NCBI RefSeq assembly: GCF_010728325.1 | Contig: NZ_AP022570.1 | Span: 5,332,001 to 5,396,000 of the forward strand | Source: Mycolicibacterium poriferae | Lineage (GTDB): Bacteria > Actinomycetota > Actinomycetes > Mycobacteriales > Mycobacteriaceae | Direction: 5' to 3' | Length of the DNA: 64,000 nt | Shown: in pieces, positions 55,570 to 64,000 of the stretch | How positions within the stretch are numbered: position 1 is the first letter of the stretch | How the letters are laid out: each line of letters starts with the position of its first letter | Program-made: the position numbers and the translations under genes | Notes under the pieces: generated by a model | The model's input: the letters and a program-made list of their open reading frames with translations, nothing else | Databases searched by the model: none | What the model was told of the DNA's origin: nothing

Positions 55570-57833
55570 TGAGCGCGAACAGCCCGGGCGTACCGCTGGG
55601 CGCCTGGTTGGCCGAGTTGGACGACGCGCGGCTGCTTCAGCTGCTGCGCCTCCGACCCGACCTCACCCAACCACCGCCGGGCAGCATCGCGGCACTGGCG
55701 GCCCGCGCGGCGGCCCGTCAGTCGATCAAAGCCGCCACCGATGATCTCGATTTCCTGCATCTGTCCGTGCTCGATGCGCTGCTCACCCTGCACGCGGATA
55801 CGACGGCCGTCACCACCGCCGAGCTGACCGCGGCGTTCGGAGAGCGCACCGACGGCCCGTCGGTGACCCACGCTCTCGAGAATCTGCTGGCACGGGCGCT
55901 GGTGTGGGGCGACACCTCCGGAAAGGGTGCGCTGCGCGTCGCCGCCGAGGTCGCCTCCAGCCTGCCGTGGTATCCGGGCCAGGCCACTGTCGAGAGCGCG
56001 ATCCCGGAGGCCGACCTCGCCGCGGCGCTCGAGAGTCTCGACTCCGGTTCCCGGGAGCTGCTGGACCGTCTGGTGGAGGGCTCACCGGTGGGCCGCACCC
56101 GAGATGCCGCACCCGATGCTCCGGCGGATCGTCCGGTGCAGCGCCTGTTGTCGGACGGGTTGCTGCGACGCCTGGACACCGACACGGTGATCCTGCCCCG
56201 CCTGGTCGGGCAGGTCTTACGGGGCGAAGCGCCGGGACCGGTCACGGCCACCCGGCCCGATCCCACGGTGTCGTCGACGACGGCGGCCGACGTCGACGCG
56301 GTGGCCGCGGGCGCCGCCATCGACCTGCTGCGGGAAGCCGAGATCGTGCTGGAGACGCTCAGCGCGACGCCGATTCCGGAGCTGCGCAGCGGCGGGCTGG
56401 GCGTGCGCGACGTCAAACGCCTCGCCAAGACCACCGGCATCGACGAGGATCGGCTGGGGTTGCTGTTGGAGATCACCGCCGGCGCCGGACTGCTGGCGCC
56501 GGGACTTCCCGACCCCGAGCCCCCGGATCCGGCCGGACCGTACTGGGCTCCGACGGTCGCGACCGACCGGTTCCTGGAATCCCCGACGGCCGTCAAATGG
56601 CATCTGCTGCTGTCGGCGTGGCTGGACCTGCCGGGTCGCCCGAGCCTGATCGGGCGGCGCAACCCCGACGGCAAGCCGTACGCGGCGTTGGCCGATTCGT
56701 TGTTCTCCACCGCCGCCCCCCTGGACCGGCGGCTGCTGCTGCAGGTCCTCGCCGATCTGCCGCCCGGCGCGGGAGTCGACGCCGACAGTGCGTCGCGGGC
56801 GTTGGTGTGGCAGCGGCCGCGCTGGTCGGCACGACTGCAGCCGGAACCGGTGACTGACCTGCTCACCGAGGCCCACGCGGTGGGTGCGGTCGGTCGCGGC
56901 GCCGTGGCCACGCCCATGCGGCGCATGCTCGCCGGTGAACCCGAGGACGCGGTCGTCGCCGCGATGGACAAGATCCTTCCGGCGCCCATCGACCATTTCC
57001 TGGTGCAGGCCGATCTGACGGTGGTGGTGCCGGGCCCGTTGCAGCGTGACCTCGCCGAGAGGCTGGCAGCCGTCGCGACGGTCGAGTCGGCGGGCGCGGC
57101 CATGGTGTATCGCGTCACCGAGGCCTCGGTGCGGCGGGCGCTGGACACGGGCAAGACCGCCGGCGAGTTGCATGCATTGTTCAGCAAGCACTCCAGGACC
57201 CCGGTCCCGCAGGCGCTGACCTATCTGATCGATGATGTCGCCCGACGCCACGGTCAGCTGCGGGTGGGCATGGCGTCCTCGTTCGTGCGGTGCGAGGATC
57301 CGGCGCTGCTCGCCCAGGCCGTTGCGGCCCCGGCCGCCGAAGCGGTGGAGCTGCGGCAGCTCGCGCCCACGGTCGCGGTTTCTCAGGCGCCGATCTCCGA
57401 GGTGCTCGCTGCGCTGCGGACGGCCGGTTTCGCCCCGGCCGCCGAGGACTCGACCGGGGCGATCGTCGACCTGCGCAGCCGTGGTGCCCGGGTCCCGGCG
57501 CCGGGCCGACGCCGGGTGTTCCGGCATCCGCCGGTGCCCAATGACCAGACCCTGTCGGCCATCGTCGCGGTGTTGCGCAAGGTTGCCTCGACCCCGCCCA
57601 CCGGCATGCGTCTGGACCCGGCTGTGGCGATCTCCGAACTGCAGCAGGCCGCCCATCATCAGGAGTCGGTGGTGATCGGCTACGTGGACCCCGCCGGGGT
57701 GGCGACGCAGCGGGTGGTGGCGCCGATCAACGTGCGGGGCGGGCAGCTGACGGCCTTCGATCCGGCCTCCGGCCGGGTCCGGGAGTTCGCCATTCACCGT
57801 GTGACTTCGGTGGTGTCGGCCGAATCGGGATAA
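55569..57833 (+). CDS. Helicase-associated protein, partner of XPB (Rv0862c homologue)
   Basis: A 754-residue protein, the same size as Rv0862c (756). The N-terminal half is helical, with LAELDDARLLQLLRLRPDL and repeated winged-helix-like stretches. The C-terminal part (IDHFLVQADLTVVVPGPLQR, VYRVTEASVRRALDTGKTAG) is the helicase C-terminal-like/XPB N-terminal-associated domain, without helicase ATP motifs. Its end, EFAIHRVTSVV, is WYL-like. It lies 31 nt upstream of the XPB helicase gene. ATG 55569 is chosen; TTG 55545 would add eight residues. The mini-ORF chain in front is described separately. Confidence 0.85.
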   Translation: MSANSPGVPLGAWLAELDDARLLQLLRLRPDLTQPPPGSIAALAARAAARQSIKAATDDLDFLHLSVLDALLTLHADTTAVTTAELTAAFGERTDGPSVTHALENLLARALVWGDTSGKGALRVAAEVASSLPWYPGQATVESAIPEADLAAALESLDSGSRELLDRLVEGSPVGRTRDAAPDAPADRPVQRLLSDGLLRRLDTDTVILPRLVGQVLRGEAPGPVTATRPDPTVSSTTAADVDAVAAGAAIDLLREAEIVLETLSATPIPELRSGGLGVRDVKRLAKTTGIDEDRLGLLLEITAGAGLLAPGLPDPEPPDPAGPYWAPTVATDRFLESPTAVKWHLLLSAWLDLPGRPSLIGRRNPDGKPYAALADSLFSTAAPLDRRLLLQVLADLPPGAGVDADSASRALVWQRPRWSARLQPEPVTDLLTEAHAVGAVGRGAVATPMRRMLAGEPEDAVVAAMDKILPAPIDHFLVQADLTVVVPGPLQRDLAERLAAVATVESAGAAMVYRVTEASVRRALDTGKTAGELHALFSKHSRTPVPQALTYLIDDVARRHGQLRVGMASSFVRCEDPALLAQAVAAPAAEAVELRQLAPTVAVSQAPISEVLAALRTAGFAPAAEDSTGAIVDLRSRGARVPAPGRRRVFRHPPVPNDQTLSAIVAVLRKVASTPPTGMRLDPAVAISELQQAAHHQESVVIGYVDPAGVATQRVVAPINVRGGQLTAFDPASGRVREFAIHRVTSVVSAESG

Positions 57834-57864
57834 TGGCTGGGATGACGTCCTACCGAGATCTCCC

Positions 57865-59514
57865 ATGACCGACGGCCCGCTGATCGTGCAGTCCGACAAG
57901 ACGGTGCTGCTCGAGGTCGATCATGAGCTGGCCGGAGCCGCCCGAGCGGCGATCGCACCGTTCGCCGAGCTGGAGCGCGCTCCGGAACACATTCACACCT
58001 ACCGCATCACACCGCTGGCACTGTGGAACGCCCGCGCCGCCGGCCACGACGCCGAGCAGGTCGTCGACGCCTTGGTGTCCTACTCGCGATACGCCGTTCC
58101 GCAGCCGCTGCTCGTCGACATCGTCGACACGATGGCGCGATACGGGCGCCTCCAGCTCGTCAAGCATCCCGCACACGGCCTGACGCTGGTCAGCCTCGAC
58201 CGCGCGGTACTCGAGGAAGTGCTGCGCAACAAGAAGATCGCACCGATGCTGGGTGCGCGCCTCGACGACGACACCGTCGTGGTGCACAACAGTGAGCGGG
58301 GCCGGGTCAAGCAGATGTTGCTCAAGATCGGGTGGCCGGCCGAGGACCTGGCCGGTTATGTCGATGGTGAAAAGCATCCGATCGCCCTCGATCAGGACGG
58401 CTGGGCGCTGCGCGACTACCAGCAGATGGCGGCGGACTCGTTCTGGGACGGCGGCTCCGGTGTCGTCGTGCTGCCCTGTGGCGCCGGCAAGACGCTGGTC
58501 GGCGCGGCAGCCATGGCGAAAGCCGGCGCGACGACGCTGATCCTGGTGACCAACACCGTGGCCGGCCGGCAGTGGAAACGCGAGCTGATCGCACGCACGT
58601 CGCTGACCGAGGAGGAGATCGGCGAATACTCCGGGGAGCGCAAAGAGATCCGGCCGGTGACCATCGCCACCTATCAGGTGATCACCCGGCGGACCAAGGG
58701 TGAGTACAAACACCTCGAGCTGTTCGACAGCCGGGACTGGGGCCTCATCGTCTACGACGAGGTGCATCTGCTGCCGGCGCCGGTGTTCCGGATGACCGCC
58801 GATCTGCAGTCCCGCCGGCGCCTGGGCCTGACCGCGACGCTGATCCGCGAGGATGGCCGCGAAGGTGACGTGTTCTCGCTGATCGGCCCGAAGCGGTATG
58901 ACGCGCCGTGGAAGGACATCGAGGCGCAGGGCTGGATCGCACCGGCCGAGTGCATCGAGGTCCGGGTCACGATGACCGACAACGAGCGGATGCTCTACGC
59001 CACCGCCGAGCCCGACGAACGCTACAAGCTGTGCGCCACCGCGCACACCAAGATCGCGGTGGTCAAGTCGATTCTGGAGCGCCACCCCGACGAGCCGACG
59101 CTGGTCATCGGCGCCTACCTCGATCAGCTCGACGAACTCGGCGCCGAACTGGACGCGCCGGTGATCCAGGGCTCGACGAAGACGGCCGAACGCGAAGCGC
59201 TGTTCGACGGGTTCCGCCGCGGCGAGATCCGCACACTGGTGGTGTCGAAGGTCGCCAACTTCTCGATCGACCTGCCCGAGGCGTCGGTCGCCGTGCAGGT
59301 GTCGGGGACATTCGGCTCCCGGCAGGAGGAAGCACAGCGCCTCGGACGGCTGCTACGACCCAAGGCCGACGGCGGCGGGGCCGTCTTCTACTCGGTGGTC
59401 TCGCGCGACAGCCTCGACGCCGAGTACGCCGCGCATCGGCAGCGCTTCCTGGCCGAGCAGGGCTACGGATACATCATCAAGGACGCCGACGACCTGCTCG
59501 GACCGGCCATCTAG
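57865..59514 (+). CDS. ercc3: XPB/Ercc3 DNA helicase
   Basis: A 549-residue superfamily 2 helicase (M. tuberculosis 542). Motif I LPCGAGKT lies near residues 202-209, motif II DEVH near 298, motif III LTATLIREDG, and motif VI QRLGRLLRPK. The N-terminal 190 residues hold the damage-recognition-like domain, and an RED-type triad sits in IREDGRE. XPB unwinds DNA 3'-5' and anneals strands; in bacteria the repair role is still debated. It follows the helicase-associated gene, probably in one transcript. Confidence 0.95.
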   Translation: MTDGPLIVQSDKTVLLEVDHELAGAARAAIAPFAELERAPEHIHTYRITPLALWNARAAGHDAEQVVDALVSYSRYAVPQPLLVDIVDTMARYGRLQLVKHPAHGLTLVSLDRAVLEEVLRNKKIAPMLGARLDDDTVVVHNSERGRVKQMLLKIGWPAEDLAGYVDGEKHPIALDQDGWALRDYQQMAADSFWDGGSGVVVLPCGAGKTLVGAAAMAKAGATTLILVTNTVAGRQWKRELIARTSLTEEEIGEYSGERKEIRPVTIATYQVITRRTKGEYKHLELFDSRDWGLIVYDEVHLLPAPVFRMTADLQSRRRLGLTATLIREDGREGDVFSLIGPKRYDAPWKDIEAQGWIAPAECIEVRVTMTDNERMLYATAEPDERYKLCATAHTKIAVVKSILERHPDEPTLVIGAYLDQLDELGAELDAPVIQGSTKTAEREALFDGFRRGEIRTLVVSKVANFSIDLPEASVAVQVSGTFGSRQEEAQRLGRLLRPKADGGGAVFYSVVSRDSLDAEYAAHRQRFLAEQGYGYIIKDADDLLGPAI

Positions 59515-59570
59515 CACCGTGATGTAACTGATGGCCTCCGACGTGCGAAATCACCGGTGGAGGACGCACG

Positions 59571-60251
59571 ATGGGGGCTGACACGTTAGCCTCGACGCGA
59601 AGCCGACGGCCGCCTGGCGGTCACGACAGAAAGCACGGCACCGAAGTCATGATCGGACGACAGCGCTTGAGCGCACCGCGACCGACCCGGCTCGCCGGCG
59701 TGGCGGTCACCGCCGCAGCCCTGAGCATGGGTGCCCTCGGCCTGGCTGGGATGGCTTACGCCCAGCCCGCCCCGCCCGCGGAGCCGGGGGTTCCCCCGCC
59801 GCCGGGACAGCCGGTGTTCCAGCCCGTTGCAGGCGGTGACGCACCCCCGGTGGCTCCGCCGCCCGTCGGTCCGCCGATGGTTCCGGAGATCCAGAACCCG
59901 GGATACGGCCAGAACAGCAGCGGGGGCGGAGGCACCCTCGCCTTCCTGCGAGAAGCCTGGAACATGGCGCAGGACCCGTACGGATTCACCCAGATCCCCC
60001 CGGAAGGGTTGCCCACCTCGGCGCCACCCCCGGGAGCCGGACCGCCACCGCCGCTGCCGCCCGGCTATCAGTCGCTCAACGCGCCTGGTTCGGAGACCCC
60101 GCTGCCCGAGGCGGACCCGAGTGCCGTCGCACCTCCGCTTCCTCCCGGGTACTACCCGCTCAACGGCCCGCCACCGCCGGGATACTTCGATCCGCCGCCG
60201 CCGGACCCGATGAACCCGTTCGGTTCGGTGACGCCGATCCCGGCGCCCTAG
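59571..60251 (+). CDS. Proline-rich exported protein
   Basis: A 226-residue protein starting at ATG 59571, where GGTGGAGG lies 7 nt upstream; ATG 59649 would give 200 residues but has no good ribosome binding site. A signal peptide (LAGVAVTAAALSMGALGLAG, cut near AYA-QPAPP) is followed by a Pro/Gly-rich low-complexity body (VPPPPGQPVFQPVAGG, LPPGYYPLNGPPPPGYFDPP). A short helix TLAFLREAWNMAQDPYGF resembles the C-terminal segment of RpfA-like and other mycobacterial secreted proteins. No enzyme domain. Probably a cell-wall-associated protein. Confidence 0.75.
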   Translation: MGADTLASTRSRRPPGGHDRKHGTEVMIGRQRLSAPRPTRLAGVAVTAAALSMGALGLAGMAYAQPAPPAEPGVPPPPGQPVFQPVAGGDAPPVAPPPVGPPMVPEIQNPGYGQNSSGGGGTLAFLREAWNMAQDPYGFTQIPPEGLPTSAPPPGAGPPPPLPPGYQSLNAPGSETPLPEADPSAVAPPLPPGYYPLNGPPPPGYFDPPPPDPMNPFGSVTPIPAP

Positions 60252-60275
60252 CCTTCACAGACCTACGACTCGCGT

Positions 60276-60309
60276 ATGGGCCTGCTCGGTCGAAACCGGG
60301 CAGGCCCAT
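60276..60309. terminator. Strong bidirectional hairpin terminator
   Basis: ATGGGCCTGC (60276-60285) pairs with GCAGGCCCAT (60300-60309). Inside, CGGT-CGAA-ACCG continues the stem with one T-G wobble, giving about 15 bp closed by a CGAA tetraloop. It lies between convergent gene ends. The U-run is weak. Confidence 0.8.
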
Positions 60310-60317
60310 CGCCGTTC

Positions 60318-63300
60318 TTAGATCGTCACCCCAAGCGGCACGAAAGCGGCGAGGCTCTTGACGTTGGAGTCGTCGGTGACGGCGATCCTGATCGTGCGGA
60401 TCTCACCGAGATTCCACAGTCCGCCCGGCGTAGTGGCGTAGAACGTGACCGCCTTCAGCGCGGCTTCGTACTGCGCCTTGGTTGCAGTGCCGGACAGCGT
60501 CAAGATCTGGGTACTCGCGTTCCAACTCGCCGTGATGGGGTTGTTGGCCGGGGCGACGTAGCCCAGGACGTCACCGTTGTTGTAGTTGTCCGAGATCTGC
60601 ACGGTGGCACCGAACATGTAGTCCGAGTCCGCGTCGGCGATGTCCACCGCAGTGATCGGGTTGACCGGCGAATTTCCTGCACCATAGGCGAGAAGTCTGC
60701 CGACCGGGGTCACCAGCGGCGGAAGCGGGTTGGCCACATTCGCCAGAACTGTTCCGGGAAGGACACTTTCGACACCGGTGTCGTCGACGACATTCACCGA
60801 CACGGTCCGCACCAGCAAGGCCCCACCGGTTGCCGAGAAGGTCACCGCCTTGAGCGCCTCCTCGTACTGCGCCTTGGTGGCCACCCCCTGCAGCGTCAGG
60901 GTCTTGCTTCCCGCGTCCCAGCTGGCTGTGATCGGGTTGCCGTTCGGCGCGACGTAGCCGAGGGTGTCACCGGATTGGGCCAGCAGGGTGATCTTCAGAG
61001 TGGCCTTGGACATGTAGTCGGAATCCAGATCGCCCACGTCGACAGCACCGATCAACCGAACCGGAGCCTTGCCGATGGTGTAGGTGGGCGCTCCGACCGG
61101 GGCAACGGTAGGCGCCAGCGAATACCGAGCGCCGGCGAGCACTGAGGCAGGAATCAAGGTGTTGACGCCGGTCTCATCGGTGAGACTGATCGTGACCGAC
61201 CGGACCGCGAGAATGCCGCCGGTGGCCGAGAACGTCACCGCTTCGATTGCCTGCTCGTACTGCGCTTTCGTCGCCACGCCGGACAACGTCAATGTCTTGC
61301 TTGCCGCGTCCCAGCTGGCTGTGATCGGGTCTCCGTTCGGAGCCACATAGCCGAGTACGTCTCCGTCCTGCGCCAGTGTGGCGATCTTCAGGACAGCCTT
61401 CGACAACTGATCAGAGTCCAGATCGGTGATGGTCGCCGAGGAAACGAGTTTCACCGGTGCCGTCCCGATCGTGTGGATGGGTGCACCGAAAACGGCGATG
61501 CCCGGAGGTAATCCGATGACGGTCACGACCGCGGCACCGGGCACCAGCGACGCCACGCCCGCGTCGTCGACCAACGACACCGATAACCCGCGGGCGATGC
61601 CACCTTCCGTGGTGGAGAACGTCACGGCCTTGAGGGCTTCCTCGTACTGATCCTTGGTCGCCGCGCCGGACAACGTCAGCGTTCGGGTGGCCGCGTCCCA
61701 CGTCGCGGTGATCGGATTGCCCTGGATCGCGCTGTAGCTCAACACGTCCGCATCCTTGCCCGCACTCACGATCTTCACCGTCGCCTCTGAAAGCTCGTCA
61801 GAGTCCAGATCGGTGATCGTCACCGACGACAACACCTTCACCGGAGACTTGCCCAGCATGAAGATCGATGCACCCGCGGTGAGGATCCCGGGCGGGAGGC
61901 CGATGACGGTCACCACCGCAGCACCGGGCACCACACTCGACACTCCGGCGTCATCGACCAACGACACCGACAGGCCGCGCGGCAACCCACCCTCGGTGGT
62001 CGAGAAGGTCACCGCCTGGAGCGCTTCTTCATACTGATCCTTGGTCGCCGCCCCGGACAACGTCAGCGTTTGGGTCGCCGCATCCCAGGTCGCGGTGATC
62101 GGATTGCCCTGGATCGCGTTGTAACCCAGAACATCTTGGGGCTTTCCTGCGGTCAGAATCTTGACCGTGGCCTGCGACAGCTCATCGGAATCCAGATCGG
62201 TGATCGTCACCGACGACAGCACCTTCACCGGAGACTTCCCCAACGTGAAGATCGGCGTCCCCACCGTCAGGATCCCCGGCGGCAACCCGATGACAGTCAC
62301 GACAGCAGCGCCGGGCACCACACTCGACACTCCGGCGTCATCGACCAACGACACCGACAGGCCGCGCGGCAACCCACCCTCGGTGGTCGAGAAGGTCACC
62401 GCCTTGAGCGCTTCTTCATACTGGTCCTTGGTCGCCAAACCACTCAGCGTCAGCGTTTGGGTCGCCGCATCCCAGGTCGCGGTGATCGGATTGCCCTGGA
62501 TCGCGTTGTAACCCAGAACATCTTGGGACTTTCCTGCGGTGAGGATCTTGACCGTGGCCTCGGAAAGCTCGTCAGAGTCCAGATCGGTGATCGTCACCGA
62601 CGACAGCACCTTCACCGGAGACTTCCCCAACGTGAAGATCGACGCACCTGCGGTGAGGATCCCGGGCGGGAGGCCGATGACGGTCACCACCGCAGCACCG
62701 GGCACTACACTCGACACTCCGGCGTCATCGACCAGTGACACCGACAGACCACGCGGCAACCCACCCTCAGTGGTCGAGAACGTCACCGCCTTGAGGGCTT
62801 CTTCATACTGATCCTTGGTCGCCAAACCACTCAGCGTCAGCGTGCGCGTCTCGGCATCCCAGGTCGCGACGATCGGGTTGCCCTGGATCGCGCTGTAGCT
62901 CAATACATCCTCGGCCTTACCGGCGGTGAGGATCTTCACCGTGGCCTCGGAAAGCTCGTCAGAGTCCAGATCGGTGATCGTCACCGATGACAGCACCTTC
63001 ACCGGAGACTTCCCCAACGTGAAGATCGAGGCCCCCAATGTGGCAATGATCGGCGGCAACCCGATCACCGTCACCACCGCAGCACCGGGCACCACACTGG
63101 AGACCCCAGCGTCATCGACCAGCGACACCGACAGACCACGCGGCAACCCACCCTCAGTGGTCGAGAACGTCACCGCCTTGAGCGCATCCTCGTACTGATC
63201 CTTCGTGGCCGCCCCACTGAGCGTCAGCGTCTGGGTGGCCGCATCCCAGCTCGCGGTGATCGGGTTGCCCTGGATCGCGCTGTAGCTCAATACATCCTCG

Positions 63301-64000
63301 GCCTTACCGGCGGTGAGGATCTTGACCGTGGCCTCGGAAAGCTCGTCAGAATCCAGATCGGTGATCGTCACCGACGAGAACACCTTCACCGGAGACTTCC
63401 CCAACGTGAAAATCGACGTTCCCAACGTCGCAATGATCGGCGGCAACCCGATCACCGTCACCACCGCAGCACCGGGCACCAGCGACGCCACCCCGGCATC
63501 ATCGACCAGCGACACCGACAGACCACGCGGCAACCCACCCTCCGTGGTCGAGAACGTCACCGCCTTAAGCGCATCCTCGTACTGATCCTTCGTGGCCGCC
63601 CCACTGAGCGTCAGCGTCTGGGTGGCCGCATCCCAGCTCGCGGTGATCGGGTTGCCCTGGATCGCGCTGTAGCTCAATACATCCTCGGCCTTACCGGCGG
63701 TGAGGATCTTGACCGTGGCTTCGGAGAGCTCGTCAGAGTCCAGATCGGTGATCGTCACCGATGAGAGCACCTTCACCGGAGACTTCCCCAACGTGAAAAT
63801 CGGCGTCCCCACCGTCAGGATCCCCGGGGGCAACCCGATGACAGTCACGACAGCAGCGCCGGGCACCAAACTCGCCACTCCGGCGTCATCGACCAATGAC
63901 ACCGACAGACCACGCGGCAAACCACCCTCAGTGGTCGAGAACGTCACCGCTTTCAACGCCTGCTCGTACTGATCGATCGTCGCGGCCCCACTGAGCGTCA
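60318..64000 (-). CDS. Large repeat surface protein (VCBS/cadherin-like repeats), 5' end beyond the window
   Basis: At least 1227 residues are visible, and the frame is open to the right edge. The whole sequence is 129-residue repeats: SPVKVLSSVTITDLDSDELS, then GNPITASWDAATQTLTLSG, then YEEALKAVTFSTTEGG, then VSLVDDAGV. Nine repeats are complete. The six nearest the N terminus are nearly identical, while the last three are divergent (YVAPNGNPITASWD). The DLDSD motif could bind calcium as in cadherin-like and VCBS adhesin repeats. It is probably exported and acts in adhesion or biofilm, but no signal or anchor is inside the window. Confidence 0.82.
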   Translation of the reverse strand, partial: TLSGAATIDQYEQALKAVTFSTTEGGLPRGLSVSLVDDAGVASLVPGAAVVTVIGLPPGILTVGTPIFTLGKSPVKVLSSVTITDLDSDELSEATVKILTAGKAEDVLSYSAIQGNPITASWDAATQTLTLSGAATKDQYEDALKAVTFSTTEGGLPRGLSVSLVDDAGVASLVPGAAVVTVIGLPPIIATLGTSIFTLGKSPVKVFSSVTITDLDSDELSEATVKILTAGKAEDVLSYSAIQGNPITASWDAATQTLTLSGAATKDQYEDALKAVTFSTTEGGLPRGLSVSLVDDAGVSSVVPGAAVVTVIGLPPIIATLGASIFTLGKSPVKVLSSVTITDLDSDELSEATVKILTAGKAEDVLSYSAIQGNPIVATWDAETRTLTLSGLATKDQYEEALKAVTFSTTEGGLPRGLSVSLVDDAGVSSVVPGAAVVTVIGLPPGILTAGASIFTLGKSPVKVLSSVTITDLDSDELSEATVKILTAGKSQDVLGYNAIQGNPITATWDAATQTLTLSGLATKDQYEEALKAVTFSTTEGGLPRGLSVSLVDDAGVSSVVPGAAVVTVIGLPPGILTVGTPIFTLGKSPVKVLSSVTITDLDSDELSQATVKILTAGKPQDVLGYNAIQGNPITATWDAATQTLTLSGAATKDQYEEALQAVTFSTTEGGLPRGLSVSLVDDAGVSSVVPGAAVVTVIGLPPGILTAGASIFMLGKSPVKVLSSVTITDLDSDELSEATVKIVSAGKDADVLSYSAIQGNPITATWDAATRTLTLSGAATKDQYEEALKAVTFSTTEGGIARGLSVSLVDDAGVASLVPGAAVVTVIGLPPGIAVFGAPIHTIGTAPVKLVSSATITDLDSDQLSKAVLKIATLAQDGDVLGYVAPNGDPITASWDAASKTLTLSGVATKAQYEQAIEAVTFSATGGILAVRSVTISLTDETGVNTLIPASVLAGARYSLAPTVAPVGAPTYTIGKAPVRLIGAVDVGDLDSDYMSKATLKITLLAQSGDTLGYVAPNGNPITASWDAGSKTLTLQGVATKAQYEEALKAVTFSATGGALLVRTVSVNVVDDTGVESVLPGTVLANVANPLPPLVTPVGRLLAYGAGNSPVNPITAVDIADADSDYMFGATVQISDNYNNGDVLGYVAPANNPITASWNASTQILTLSGTATKAQYEAALKAVTFYATTPGGLWNLGEIRTIRIAVTDDSNVKSLAAFVPLGVTI
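60318..64000. repeat. 387-bp tandem repeats encoding the surface protein
   Basis: The DLDSD-coding stretch recurs every 387 bp, for example near 62184, 62571, 62958, 63345 and 63732. Copies between about 61.6 and 64 kb are nearly identical at DNA level, those from 60.3 to 61.6 kb are diverged. This points to recent expansion or gene conversion at the upstream side. Short-read assembly may misjudge the copy number. Confidence 0.92.

Larger units (their letters stand above)
55483..55573. repeat. Three tandem 32-bp repeats spanning the start of the helicase-associated gene
   Basis: The unit begins GGACGAAGAGCAGACAGT and starts at 55483, 55515 and 55547. Copies one and two are identical; copy three has two differences (ACT for GCC) and ends at 55573, inside the gene. 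Each unit contains an ATG, the third being the gene's own start at 55569. The period of 32 equals a 36-nt mini-ORF minus a 4-nt ATGA overlap. Confidence 0.93.

Noticed and set aside
55483..55573. Short CRISPR-like array from the three 32-bp repeats
   Set aside because: The units are head to tail with no spacers and no cas genes nearby. They are a simple tandem repeat.
60318..64000. CRISPR or mobile element as the source of the 387-bp periodicity
   Set aside because: The repeats are in frame throughout and encode a continuous protein. There are no terminal inverted repeats or transposase.

Overview
The window is high-GC actinobacterial DNA, almost certainly from a fast-growing mycobacterium (Mycolicibacterium type). 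This rests on recognisable mycobacterial proteins in a conserved order: PrrA/PrrB, DUF2630, a PYROXD2-like oxidoreductase, GltA2, CitA, FprB, a diiron oxygenase, SerC, SepH, a TrmH-type methyltransferase, DUF3027/MFS/DUF2771, CspB, YccF, MoaA2/MoaD2, RpfA, MoaE2/Mog/MoaC and the XPB helicase. From memory of H37Rv gene numbers, this is the block Rv0904c (accD3) to Rv0861c (ercc3). No database was searched.

Left part (1-22.9 kb): the C-terminal part of accD3 is followed by about 22 kb of accessory genes that separate it from prrA, whereas the two are neighbours in M. tuberculosis. These are an ABC-like ATPase with a YhgE/Pip membrane protein, an epoxide hydrolase, two overlapping acyl-CoA ligase genes with a divergent GAF-LuxR regulator, a membrane cytochrome/molybdopterin oxidoreductase pair, a nitrilase/HisD-like dehydrogenase/APC permease cluster with a divergent LysR regulator, and an operon of three ABC exporter half-transporters. 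One exporter carries an in-frame 27-bp tandem repeat.

Middle part (23-51 kb): mostly core genes, including the PrrAB two-component system, two citrate synthases flanking a TetR gene and pdxH, a modular secreted GH1 glycosidase, the diiron oxygenase/FprB redox pair, serC with a candidate CRP site, the FtsZ regulator sepH, RNA methylation, membrane proteins, a glutathionyl-hydroquinone-reductase-like protein and a cold-shock protein.

Right part (50-64 kb): molybdenum cofactor genes surround rpfA. The rpfA leader holds a candidate CRP site and a ydaO-type (c-di-AMP) riboswitch, and its coding sequence carries an apparent one-base frameshift just after the Rpf domain. The XPB helicase and its companion gene follow. 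The companion gene is preceded by three 32-bp repeats that form a chain of three overlapping mini-ORFs leading into the gene start, which is the most unusual structure I found. The window ends in a large surface-type protein made of 387-bp (129-residue) near-identical repeats, cut by the right edge.

I saw no tRNA, rRNA, CRISPR array, insertion sequence or replication origin.
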